The notes under the pieces were generated by a model. That model saw only the letters and a list, made by a program, of their open reading frames with translations. It was not told the DNA's origin and searched no databases. A program made the translations under genes and the position numbers. A DNA stretch of 64,000 nt from Saccharothrix sp. ST-888 (GTDB lineage: Bacteria > Actinomycetota > Actinomycetes > Streptomycetales > Streptomycetaceae), in the NCBI RefSeq assembly GCF_000955975.1, contig NZ_JYJF01000025.1, positions 1 through 64,000 on the forward strand, given 5' to 3'. Below are positions 24,644 to 32,679 of this stretch, piece by piece. The stretch's first letter is position 1; each line of letters begins with the position of its first letter.

Positions 24644-25813
24644 TCAGGTGGAGTAGGCGCTGTTCTCGTGCACGTAGTCGGCGGTGAGGTCGTTGGTCCA
24701 CACGGTGGCGGCGGCCCGGCCGGCGTTCAGGTCGGCGGTGATGACCACCTCGCGGCCCGCCATGCTCACCAGGGCGCGGTCCTCGCCGACACTGCCGTTC
24801 CGGCACACCCAGACGCCGTTGATGGCGACGTCCAGCCGGTCCGGGTCGAAGGCGGCGGCGGTGGTGCCGATCGCGGCCAGCACCCGGCCCCAGTTCGGGT
24901 CCTCGCCGTGGATGGCGCACTTGAGCAGGTTGTTGCGGGCGACGGTCCGGGCGACGTCCACCGCCTCCTGCTCGGTGGCGGCGTTCACGATGTCGATCCG
25001 GATGTCCTTGCTGGCGCCCTCGGCGTCGCCGATCAGCTGCCGGGCCAGGTCGTCGCAGACCGTACGGACGGCCTCGGCGAACTCGGCCGCGTCCGGGGTG
25101 ATCCGGGAGGCGGCGGAGGACAGCAGCAGCACGGTGTCGTTGGTGGACATGCAGCCGTCGGAGTCCACCCGGTCGAAGGTGGTGCGGGTCGCGGAGCGCA
25201 GCGCCGCGTCCAGGCCCCGGCTGTCCACGGCGGCGTCGGTGGTGAGCACCACCAGCATGGTGGCGAGACCGGGGGCGAGCATGCCCGCGCCCTTGGCCAT
25301 GCCGCCGACCGTCCAGCCGTCGCCGGCGTACTGCGCCGTCTTGTGCACCGTGTCGGTGGTCTTGATGGCGATGGCCGCGGCCTCGCCGCCGTCCTCGCTG
25401 AGCGACTCGGCGGCCAGCTCGACACCGGGCAGCAGGATGTCCATCGGCAGCCGCTCGCCGATCAGACCGGTCGAGGCGACGGCGACCTCACCCGCGTTGA
25501 GCTTCAGCTCCTCGGCGACCTTCTCGGCCGTCGCGTGGGTGTCCTGGAAGCCGAGCGGGCCCGTGCAGGCGTTGGCACCACCGGAGTTGAGGATGACCGC
25601 GGAGACCTGACCCCCCTTCAGGACCTGCTCGGACCAGAGCACCGGGGCGGCCTTGACCCGGTTGGAGGTGAAGACGCCGGCCGCGGCGAACGAGGGGCCG
25701 TCGTTGACCACCAGCGCCAGATCGGGGGTGCCGGAGGCCTTGATCCCGGCGGTGACCCCGGCGGCACGGAAGCCCTTCGCCGCCGTCACGCCTGCGCTTC
25801 GACTGCTTGTCAC
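24644..25813 (-). CDS. argJ: Glutamate N-acetyltransferase / ornithine acetyltransferase
   Basis: A 389-residue ArgJ that moves the acetyl group from acetylornithine to glutamate, recycling it. The proenzyme cleaves itself before the nucleophile Thr in KGAGMLAPGLATML (Thr near residue 183), giving alpha and beta chains. DSDGCMSTNDTVLLL and AIHGEDPNWGRVLAAIG are also typical. It starts with GTG overlapping the argC stop (GTGA). Confidence 0.96.
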   Translation of the reverse strand: MTSSRSAGVTAAKGFRAAGVTAGIKASGTPDLALVVNDGPSFAAAGVFTSNRVKAAPVLWSEQVLKGGQVSAVILNSGGANACTGPLGFQDTHATAEKVAEELKLNAGEVAVASTGLIGERLPMDILLPGVELAAESLSEDGGEAAAIAIKTTDTVHKTAQYAGDGWTVGGMAKGAGMLAPGLATMLVVLTTDAAVDSRGLDAALRSATRTTFDRVDSDGCMSTNDTVLLLSSAASRITPDAAEFAEAVRTVCDDLARQLIGDAEGASKDIRIDIVNAATEQEAVDVARTVARNNLLKCAIHGEDPNWGRVLAAIGTTAAAFDPDRLDVAINGVWVCRNGSVGEDRALVSMAGREVVITADLNAGRAAATVWTNDLTADYVHENSAYST

Positions 25814-26838
25814 GGTGCGACTCCGTTCACGGGAAGGCCGAGCTCTTCAGGCAGGCCGAGGGCGATGTTCATGCTCTGCACCGCGCCGCCGGCGGTGCCC
25901 TTCACCAGGTTGTCGATCGCGCTGATCGCGATGATCCGCCCGGCGTGCTCGTCCAGCGCGACCTGGATCAGCGCGGCGTTGGAACCGTAGACCGAACTGG
26001 TCTGCGGCCACTGCCCCTCGGGCAGCAGCCGGACGAAGGGCTCACCCGCGAACGCCGTCGCGTACGCCTCGCGCAGCCGGGCGGCCGTGGTGCCCGGCCT
26101 GGCCTTGGCCGAGCAGGTGGCCAGGATGCCGCGCGGCATCGGGGCTAGGGTCGGCGTGAACGAGACGACGACCGGCTCCTGCGCGATCGGACCGAGGTTC
26201 TGCGCCATCTCCGGCGTGTGCCGGTGCCCGCCGCCGACCCCGTACGGGGCCATCGAGCCCATCACCTCGCTGCCGAGCAGGTGCGCCTTGACCGCCTTGC
26301 CCGCGCCGGACGTCCCGGAGGCGGCGACCACCACCGCCTCCGGCTCGGCCAGCTTCGCGGCGTACGCCGGGAACAGCGCCAGCGAAACGGCCGTCGGGTA
26401 GCACCCGGGGACGGCGATCCGCCTGGTGCCCTTGAGCGCCTCGCGGTGACCCGGCAGCTCGGGCAGCCCGTACGGCCAGGTGCCGGCGTGCGGGGAGCCG
26501 TAGAACCGCTCCCACACCGCGGCGTCCTTCAGCCGGAAGTCCGCACCGCAGTCCACCACCAGCACGTCCTCGCCGAGCGCCTCGGCGACCGCCGCCGACT
26601 GGCCGTGCGGCAGCCCGAGGAAGACCACGTCGTGCCCGGCCAGCACCTCGGGCGTGGTCGGCTCCAGCACCCGGTCGGCCAGCGGCAGCAGATGCGGCTG
26701 CAGCTCCCCGAACCGCACCCCGGCGTTCGACCCGCCGGTCAGCGCTCCGATCTCGACCTCCGGATGCCCGAGCAGGAGGCGCAGCACCTCACCACCCGCG
26801 TACCCGCTGGCGCCGGCGACGGCGACGCGCAAAACCAT
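25810..26838 (-). CDS. argC: N-acetyl-gamma-glutamyl-phosphate reductase
   Basis: A 342-residue NADP-dependent reductase with the nucleotide loop AVAGASGYAGGE at 6-17, the active-site Cys in AVPGCYPTA near residue 145, and GVGGGHRHTPEM. It makes the semialdehyde used by ArgD. The ATG has GAGGAGG 7-8 nt upstream. It is first in argC-J-B-D-R, whose members overlap or nearly touch, and is controlled by the ARG boxes just upstream. Confidence 0.97.
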   Translation of the reverse strand: MVLRVAVAGASGYAGGEVLRLLLGHPEVEIGALTGGSNAGVRFGELQPHLLPLADRVLEPTTPEVLAGHDVVFLGLPHGQSAAVAEALGEDVLVVDCGADFRLKDAAVWERFYGSPHAGTWPYGLPELPGHREALKGTRRIAVPGCYPTAVSLALFPAYAAKLAEPEAVVVAASGTSGAGKAVKAHLLGSEVMGSMAPYGVGGGHRHTPEMAQNLGPIAQEPVVVSFTPTLAPMPRGILATCSAKARPGTTAARLREAYATAFAGEPFVRLLPEGQWPQTSSVYGSNAALIQVALDEHAGRIIAISAIDNLVKGTAGGAVQSMNIALGLPEELGLPVNGVAP

Positions 26839-26858
26839 GACGTACCTCCTCAGCTACT

Positions 26859-26896
26859 TGGCATGAATATACGCATTGCGGAACATTCATGCAACA
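26859..26896. promoter_or_regulatory. Tandem ArgR boxes upstream of argC
   Basis: GCATGAATAT (from 26861) and ATTCATGCAA (to 26894) are mirror-image halves of the ARG box, with an intervening ACGCATTGCGGAAC. Together they make two overlapping 18-20-bp operators, 21-58 nt before the argC start. The AT-rich sequence is conspicuous in this GC-rich DNA. Confidence 0.75.
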
Positions 26897-27222
26897 AGGC
26901 CGGACGGCGGCGCTTGCGGCGCTGCGTGACTGAGCGCTTCAGCTGGCAGATGAGCAGGTGAGTTGGCGGGTTGAGCGTGACCGCCTTCGCGGCGGGCTGA
27001 GCTGGGACGCGATAGTTGGTACCCGGCCACGCATAGGGGAACCGGCGGATCGGGTTGCTATCGATCTCTGTTCCGCTCACCAAGCACCGTGGCTGCTCGC
27101 GTCGATCTTCTTCGCGATCTGGTCCGGGCTTCGAGCCGGCGGGGCACCGTGCCCGCCCGGAGTGCCCGGAGGTCGGGGATGTGGTTGCAGAGCGCGCCCG
27201 GAGCGTCTCCCTGTCGCGGGTG
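26897..27222. other. Gene-free region beyond argC
   Basis: These 326 bp hold no ORF with convincing coding character on either strand, no tRNA and no clear terminator. Base composition looks slightly less GC-biased than the flanks. It marks the junction between the conserved arg cluster and the accessory block. Confidence 0.4.
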
Positions 27223-27915
27223 TCAGCGGCGGCTGCGTTCACTCGACGGGTCGGTCAGGCGGTCACCGTCGACTCGGGTTCCGGCCTGCTTGATCTGGCA
27301 GAAGACGGGGCTGATCTCCATGCCTTCGACACCGGGCAGGATTCCGACGCGGTCGGTGGTGAACTCGAACAGCTCGTCGAGATCACGGCACTGTACGACG
27401 GCATGGAGGTTGTACGGTCCGGATACCGCGGCGGCGAATCCCACCTCGGGCATCTGCGCCATGGCCCGCCCGACAGCCTTGATCTTGCCCGGGTGGGTTC
27501 GCATCCACAGGTTCGCTCGGGCCCGGTATCCCAGGGCCATCGGTGCGATCTCCACGTCGATGTGGACCACTCCGCCGGAAAGCAGCGCGTGCAGACGTCG
27601 TGATACTCGGCCCGGCGTGAGGTCGGCCGCGGCTGCGAGGTGGACGAGACTGGCCCGTCCGTCGGCGGCGAGGGCCGCGAACAGCTTCTCGTCCTGGGCG
27701 CTGAGCCGCGATGGCTGATTCCGTACGACCGGCCGTTCGGCGAACGGGTTGCCGCCGGGCCCCAGGGCGGACTCCTGCTCGGGGGTCAGGGTTCCGGCGA
27801 GTGCGGCCCAGTAGTGCCCGCGTCCGCCGACGAACTGGCGGAGCAGCACCGACGCCTGTAGGTCGAGCACGGCGGCGGTACGGGGGAGCCGGCGGCCGAG
27901 CAGCTCTCCCGTCAC
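27223..27915 (-). pseudogene. N-terminally truncated two-unit Lrp/AsnC regulator
   Basis: About 230 codons remain. Streptomyces proteins of this type are near 330 residues, with HTH-ligand-HTH-ligand order. Here the first HTH and half of the first ligand domain are missing: similarity begins at GELLGRRLPRTAAVLDL. The second HTH (LSAQDEKLFAALAADGRASL, DLTPGRVSRRL) and second ligand domain (RAMAQMPEVGFAAAVSGPYNLHAVVQC) are intact. The frame stays open upstream but looks non-coding. A GTG at 27915 could start a shortened single-unit regulator. I call it a remnant that may still be expressed. Confidence 0.6.
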
Positions 27916-28012
27916 ACGGGCCCAGGAGCCTCCGCGAAAACCTGTTGGCGGACCACGGCGACCACTGCTAGTTTTCCCGGAGGCCGTGCGAGAGAACGAG
28001 GAGGTGGTACCC

Positions 28013-28066
28013 GTGAACGCAGTATCGACATGGGTGCTCCCCTCCGGGGTCACGGTCGGGCGATAG
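28013..28066 (+). CDS. 17-codon small ORF with strong ribosome site
   Basis: GTG-initiated ORF encoding MNAVSTWVLPSGVTVGR, preceded by GAGGAGG 8 nt upstream, which is better than most genes here. It ends 45 nt before the alpha/beta-hydrolase gene on the same strand. It may be a leader peptide or the stub of a deleted gene; nothing in its residues suggests a function. Confidence 0.35.
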   Translation: MNAVSTWVLPSGVTVGR

Positions 28067-28111
28067 GTCGTCCGGGAGCGCCGTTCAAGAGCACTCCCGA
28101 AAGGCACGACC

Positions 28112-28834
28112 ATGCGATTCACCTCCGAACAGCGTCTCGACGACGGCGTCCTCGAACGCGAATTCACCCTCGGCGAGATCCCCGGCACCCTGTGGACGCC
28201 TCGATCCGCCGCACCGGCCCCGCTGATCCTGATGGCCCACAACAACGGCCTGCCCAAGGGGGAATCCCGGCTGGTGGCCCGGGCCCGGCACTCCGCGGCG
28301 AACGGCTACGCGGTGGCCTCCATCGACGCCCCCGGGTGCGGTGGCCGGCCCCGTTCCGCCGCCGACGAACAGGCCCGCGCCGACCTCCGCCGGGCGATGC
28401 AGGCCGGCGAGCCGGTCGATGAGATCTTCGAGTCCTTCATCGGCCCGCTGGTCGAAAAGGCGGTACCGGAATGGCGGACCACCCTGGACGCCCTCCTTTC
28501 GCTGCCCGAGATCGGCGGCCCGGTCGGGTACGCGGGGTGGACCGCCGTCGGCATCGGGCTGGCGGTGGTCGAGCCGCGCATCGCGGCCGCCGGCTTCTTC
28601 GCCGGGGGTTACGTGCCCCGCGCCCAGCGCGAGGAGGCCCGGCAGGTCACCATTCCGCTGCTGTTCCTGCTGCAGTGGGACGACGAAGGGAACCCCCGGC
28701 AGCGGGCCCTGGACCTGTTCGACGCCTTCGGCACCAAGGAGAAGACGCTGCACGCCAATCTCGGCGGACACGTCGGTACCCCGTGGTTCGAGAAGGAGGA
28801 CGGGGACCGGTTCTTCGGCCGGCACCTGAAGTGA
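28112..28834 (+). CDS. Alpha/beta-hydrolase family protein lacking the usual nucleophile
   Basis: A 240-residue dienelactone-hydrolase-like protein. The strands and turn LILMAHNNGLPKGES and AVASIDAPGCGGRPR fit the fold, and the likely late His is in NLGGHVGTPWF. The nucleophile elbow, normally G-x-S-x-G, reads GYAGWTAVGIG, so Thr stands in place of Ser and the last Gly of the motif is shifted. It may be inactive, use Thr, or serve another role. The start ATG has GAAAGG upstream. A hairpin terminator follows. Confidence 0.75.
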   Translation: MRFTSEQRLDDGVLEREFTLGEIPGTLWTPRSAAPAPLILMAHNNGLPKGESRLVARARHSAANGYAVASIDAPGCGGRPRSAADEQARADLRRAMQAGEPVDEIFESFIGPLVEKAVPEWRTTLDALLSLPEIGGPVGYAGWTAVGIGLAVVEPRIAAAGFFAGGYVPRAQREEARQVTIPLLFLLQWDDEGNPRQRALDLFDAFGTKEKTLHANLGGHVGTPWFEKEDGDRFFGRHLK

Positions 28835-28879
28835 GGCCGGGCCGTCAGGCCAGCAGCAGACGGTAGGCGCTCTCGGCCT

Positions 28880-28923
28880 GGCCACCGCCATCGAGGACAG
28901 GTCCCTCCTCGATGGCGGTGGCC
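28880..28923 (+). terminator. Terminator after the hydrolase gene
   Basis: A perfect 18-bp inverted repeat (28880-28897 with 28906-28923) with an 8-nt loop, 46 nt past the hydrolase stop. Confidence 0.75.
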
Positions 28924-29044
28924 GGCAGATGCACGACCGCCCCGATCGCGGCGGTACCGGCCATCGGCGGTACCGGCCTCGGTCGGGGCGGCAACGATCA
29001 CGGATCCGGCGCGGTCACGACGGTGTCGTGAGTGGTAGGCAGAC

Positions 29045-29365
29045 ACCCAACTCGACTACACCGGCGGCACTCTGGTGATGCCCATGACTGTCCTGGTCGA
29101 GCAGTACTGACGCGAGATCAGCACGGGTCTCGCGCAACATGCCATTCCGGTACGGCACTTCGTCCTCCACGCCGACCAGGACACCCTCCGCGGGCGCATC
29201 GAGGGCGACACTCTTCCTGGCCCCTCCCCATTCCGTCTCAAATACCTCGAGCCCTACGCCGAGGCGGCCCGCACGTGGCTGCACAGCGAGGCCGAGGTCG
29301 TCGGCACCACACACCTCACGCCCGCCCAGACCGCCCTCCAGATCGCAGAGGCCGTCAAGAGCTGA
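29045..29365 (+). pseudogene. Remnant of a TmrB-like ATP-binding protein with nonsense codon
   Basis: In one plus-strand frame the sequence reads TQLDYTGGTLVMPMTVLVEQ-Y-stop, then REISTGLAQHAIPVRHFVL, ADQDTLRGRIEGD, FRLKYLEPYAEAARTWL and HLTPAQTALQIAEAVKS to a stop at 29363. This is the C-terminal half of an AAA_33/TmrB-like ATP-binding family common in Streptomyces. The Walker A half is absent, and an in-frame TGA at 29108-29110 stands where relatives, as I recall, have Trp (TGG). Two lesions make it a pseudogene. Confidence 0.7.
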
Positions 29366-29556
29366 GGTTCACCCGCCACGCGAAACAGGCACAGGTCGAG
29401 GAGGTCGCGTACCGCAACGGCTGGTGGCTGGCACTGTCCCGGGTGTGCACGAGTGGGGCGATGCCGTGGGGTCCGATCGTGCTCGCGCTGACCTTCGCGT
29501 CGCGGAGCCCTCGTCGCCGGTCGATCGGAGGGGCTGTCGGCGCGAGCTGGGCACCC

Positions 29557-31059
29557 TCACAGGTCCGGACGGACAGCCTCGCCCGCGACCGGGGCCCGAA
29601 GTCCGGTCCGGGAGCAGTCGGCCGACGCCTGCGGAGCACCAGCTGACGCTGCGTCAGAGACGGTGTCTCGTCGGGCCTGTTGCCCGGCGGTCCGGCCTCG
29701 GGGCAGCAGCAGCGCCGGGAGGAGGCCGAGGGCGGCGAGTCCGGCGAGGGCCAGCAGGGCGGTGCCCATGCCCGGGATCGATGTGGCCGGGGAGCCGGCG
29801 GCGGACGGCCCGAGCACCGTCAGACCGGCGGCGACGGCGATGCCGAAGGTCGGGCCGACGTTCATGGCGGTCTGCTTGAGCCCGCCGACCATCCCTTCGT
29901 AGCCCGGCGGCGCGTCGCCGACGACGGTTCCGGTGGCGGTCACCATCACGGTGCCGAACCCCGCGCCGAGCAGGGCGAAGGCCACCCCGATCGCCGGCCA
30001 GCCGCTGGTCGGGCCGAGCCGGGACAGTGTCGCGATACCGAGGACGACCAGGACCGTACCGGTGGTCGCGGTGCGGCGCGGACCGTACCGGCGCAGCGCG
30101 ACACCGGCCACCGGCGCGCCGAGCACCATCAGCGCGGTCAGCGGAAGCACCCGCAGGCCGGTGCCGGTCGGGTCCAGCCCCAGGACGTCCTGCAGGAAGA
30201 ACGTGGCCACGAACAGTGCGCCGAACATGCCACCCGTGGTGACCAGCAGGAGTGCCATCGACGCCGTCACCGGTACCGACCGTGCCACGGCGGACGGCAC
30301 GATCGGGTGCTCGGCACGGCTTTCGTGCATCACCAGCACCGCCGCGAGACCTGCGGTGGCGGCCAGTCCGAGCAGCGTCGGTGCGCCGGTCCAGCCGCGC
30401 TCCGGTACGTCGGCCAGGGTGTGCACCAGGAACGCGAGCACGGTGGCGAGCAGTGCCGCGCCGGCGAGGTCGAGCTGCCGGGATCCGTCCCTCGGCGGAG
30501 CCGGCGTCCGTACGGCAAGGGTGAGCGCGGCGATCACGAACGCCACCGGGACGTTGACCATGAAGACGGAACGCCAGCCCAGGTGCGCGACGAGGACACC
30601 CCCGAGCAGCGGGCCCGCCGCTGCGGCCACCCCGATCGCGCCGGTACGGATGGCGACCGGCGCACCGAGCCGGTCCGCCGGGTACGTCAGTCGCAGCAGC
30701 GCGAGGGTCGCGGGCTGGAGGAGTGCGCCGAACACGCCCTGGACGGCGCGCAGGGCGATCACCCAGCCTGCTCCGGGCGCGAGCGCGATACCGGCCGAGG
30801 CTGCCGCGAAGCCCAGTACGCCGGTGAACAGCAGCCGCCGGTGCCCGTACCGGTCGCCGAGGCGTCCGGCGATGACCAGCAGTGCGGCCACCGCCAGCAG
30901 GTAGCCGGTGCTGGTCCACTGGACCTGCGCCGTGCTCGCGCCGAGGTCGCGTTGCAGGCTGGGCTGCGCCACGCTCAGTACCGTGCCGTCCAGCGCGACG
31001 AGCATCGCACCGGCCACGCTGACCAGAAGTGCCAGGCGCCGCCGGGTAGTTGCGGTCAC
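29557..31059 (-). CDS. MFS drug/proton antiporter, DHA2 (EmrB/QacA) type
   Basis: A 500-residue membrane protein with about 13-14 hydrophobic helices. DHA2 features include VALDGTVLSVAQPSLQRDL in helix 1, GRLGDRYGHRRLLFTGV in the loop 2-3 motif A, RAVQGVFGALLQPATLALL in motif C and LGWRSVFMVNVPV. It probably exports a hydrophobic drug or metabolite using the proton gradient. Its GTG overlaps the TetR stop (GTGA), so the two form one coupled operon, and the TetR protein should sense the pump's substrate. The C-terminal 45 residues are polar and cytoplasmic. Confidence 0.92.
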   Translation of the reverse strand: MTATTRRRLALLVSVAGAMLVALDGTVLSVAQPSLQRDLGASTAQVQWTSTGYLLAVAALLVIAGRLGDRYGHRRLLFTGVLGFAAASAGIALAPGAGWVIALRAVQGVFGALLQPATLALLRLTYPADRLGAPVAIRTGAIGVAAAAGPLLGGVLVAHLGWRSVFMVNVPVAFVIAALTLAVRTPAPPRDGSRQLDLAGAALLATVLAFLVHTLADVPERGWTGAPTLLGLAATAGLAAVLVMHESRAEHPIVPSAVARSVPVTASMALLLVTTGGMFGALFVATFFLQDVLGLDPTGTGLRVLPLTALMVLGAPVAGVALRRYGPRRTATTGTVLVVLGIATLSRLGPTSGWPAIGVAFALLGAGFGTVMVTATGTVVGDAPPGYEGMVGGLKQTAMNVGPTFGIAVAAGLTVLGPSAAGSPATSIPGMGTALLALAGLAALGLLPALLLPRGRTAGQQARRDTVSDAASAGAPQASADCSRTGLRAPVAGEAVRPDL

Positions 31060-31730
31060 GCGTGCACCGGGCCGAGATGGGTGTCGAGTACCGCCGTGAC
31101 GAGCTGGTCGAGCCGGTCGGCCGGGCCCGGCCGGGTGGCAACCGGTGCACCGTCCGACGGCGCGGAATCCAGGACGAGCTGGAGGCTGCCCCAGGCCCAG
31201 AGCTGGGCGATGCCGTGCAGGTTCGACCAGAGGGCGGCGACCGTCACGGCCGGCGGTGGCTCGGCGGCAGCGTCCTGGCCGGGCCGGTGTGCGGCATCCC
31301 GCTCCGCCCGGTGGCGGGTGACGAGCCCGACGAGGAGCTCGAAGAGCGGGAGCGTCGACTCCCGGAGCCGTGGCCGGTCCGATCCGTGCCGCTCGCTGTC
31401 GAGCAGATCGTGGCGGAACATCAGCTCGAACATGCCCCGGTGTTCCAGCGCGTAGCCGACGTACACCCGCCCGATAGCCTGCAGTTGGGCGCGCGGCGGG
31501 GCCGTGGCGTCGGCTGCCGCCGCGAAGCGGGCCCCGAGGTCCGCGAATCCCCGGTGGGCGATCGCGGAGAGCAGGGCGTGATGGGTGGGGAAGTACCGGC
31601 GGGGGGCGCCGTGCGACACCCCTGCCCTGCGGGCGATCTCGCGCAGCCCCAGGGAGGCGGCTCCCTCGCTCATCACGAGGTCCACCCCGACGTCGACCAG
31701 CCGCTCCCGCAGGGAGTTCTCAGGTTCCAT
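31056..31730 (-). CDS. TetR-family repressor of the adjacent MFS pump
   Basis: A 224-residue TetR protein. The N-terminal HTH is at about 5-52 (GLREIARRAGVSHGAPRRYFPTHHALLSAIA), followed by a helical ligand-binding domain of TetR_C type (YALEHRGMFELMFRHDLL, LWSNLHGIAQLWAWGSL). I chose the ATG at 31730. It has no ribosome site, but a -35/-10-like pair of TAGACA elements puts transcription start at the ATG, so translation is probably leaderless; GTG at 31736 is the alternative. Two operators cover the promoter, so it should repress itself and the pump. Confidence 0.88.
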   Translation of the reverse strand: MEPENSLRERLVDVGVDLVMSEGAASLGLREIARRAGVSHGAPRRYFPTHHALLSAIAHRGFADLGARFAAAADATAPPRAQLQAIGRVYVGYALEHRGMFELMFRHDLLDSERHGSDRPRLRESTLPLFELLVGLVTRHRAERDAAHRPGQDAAAEPPPAVTVAALWSNLHGIAQLWAWGSLQLVLDSAPSDGAPVATRPGPADRLDQLVTAVLDTHLGPVHA

Positions 31731-31742
31731 AGACACTGTCTA
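31730..31742. promoter_or_regulatory. TetR operator copy 1, overlapping the tetR start
   Basis: TAGACACTGTCTA, a 13-bp palindrome (6-1-6). It overlaps the first base of the ATG and the probable -10 of the TetR/MFS operon. Confidence 0.75.
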
Positions 31743-31753
31743 CCAGGCGGCAG

Positions 31754-31766
31754 TAGACACTGTCTA
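31754..31766. promoter_or_regulatory. TetR operator copy 2, overlapping the -35
   Basis: An identical 13-bp palindrome 24 bp from copy 1, covering the probable -35. Two identical sites on one promoter suggest two repressor dimers bind the same operon. Confidence 0.75.
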
Positions 31767-31855
31767 AACCTTCGCCTGCGGAGCCCGTGGACGACCCGCG
31801 AACTCTCCCTCAACCACGGCCCCGGCGAATGGAGTTGGGCGCTAGGGTGATGCCG

Positions 31856-32389
31856 GTGAGCGATGATTCCGTGATGCTGCGTCCGGTGCACGAGGACGAC
31901 CTGCCGATACTCGAACAGTTCCTGCTGGATCCGACGGCGACCGGGCCGTTCCAGTGGTACGGCTGGTCGGATCCGGGCCGCTGGCGGCGCCAGTGGGCGG
32001 AGAACGGACTGCTGTCGGACGACGACGGCCGGCTGATGGTGGTGAGCGGCGCGGAGGTGCACGGCTTCGTGGCGTGGCGGCGGATCGCGACCTCGCGGAA
32101 CTCGTACTGCTGGAACGTCGGAGCCCAACTGCTGCCGCAGGCGCGCGGACGCGGTATCGGCACGCGGGCCCAGCAGTTGCTGGTCCGGTACCTGTTCGCG
32201 CACACCCCGGTGGTCAGGATCGAGGCGGACACCGAGACGGCGAACCTCGCCGAGCAGCGCGCACTGGAGAAGTCCGGGTTCACCAGGGAGGGCGTGCTGC
32301 GCAGCATCGCGTTCCGGGACGGGCGGTGGCGGGACGTCGTGCGGTACAGCGTGCTGCGCGACGAGGTCGCCCCGGCTGACGCCCCGTAG
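31856..32389 (+). CDS. GNAT N-acetyltransferase, RimJ/RimL type
   Basis: A 177-residue GNAT protein. It begins VSDDSVMLRPVHEDDL and has LLPQARGRGIGTRAQQLLVRYLF as the acetyl-CoA loop, then ADTETANLAEQRALEKSGFTREGVLRSIAFRDGRWRDVVRYSVL, typical of RimJ/RimL relatives. I chose the GTG at 31856 because TAGGGT at 31843-31848 is a -10 element exactly 7 nt upstream, implying a leaderless mRNA; no Shine-Dalgarno is present. It is divergent from the TetR operon. Confidence 0.83.
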   Translation: MSDDSVMLRPVHEDDLPILEQFLLDPTATGPFQWYGWSDPGRWRRQWAENGLLSDDDGRLMVVSGAEVHGFVAWRRIATSRNSYCWNVGAQLLPQARGRGIGTRAQQLLVRYLFAHTPVVRIEADTETANLAEQRALEKSGFTREGVLRSIAFRDGRWRDVVRYSVLRDEVAPADAP

Positions 32390-32517
32390 CCACGACGGGC
32401 CGCGCGGCCCGTCGGCCGAAGCGCCGGGCACGACGGCTGCGCCACTCTCGCGGCATGACCACTCGGGACGCCCTGCCTCAGAAACCCCCGGCGGGGCGAG
32501 GTATCGCAGAAGCGGAC

Positions 32518-32545
32518 TCGACGATGAATGGCGAAACCCTACAAT
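32518..32545 (+). promoter_or_regulatory. Candidate promoter of the KAS II gene
   Basis: -35-like TCGACG (32518-32523), 16-nt spacer, -10 TACAAT (32540-32545, five of six consensus bases). It lies about 135 nt upstream of the KAS start codon. Confidence 0.5.
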
Positions 32546-32679
32546 TCCCGAGCGCCCGACTCCGTGGAGGTCAGCACCTGATCCCCCATCAATCCCCTGA
32601 CAGAGTGGCGGACGAGCCGACATCCCCGCCCAACCTTCGGTGCGGGGAGTTGTACATCTCACACAAAGGGGGTTCACCG

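Noticed and set aside
26850..27242. 130-codon minus-strand frame before argC
   Set aside because: It covers the ARG boxes, has no ribosome site and has non-coding composition.
29355..29639. 94-codon minus-strand frame after the MFS gene
   Set aside because: It overlaps the MFS 3' end in another frame and shows no recognisable family.
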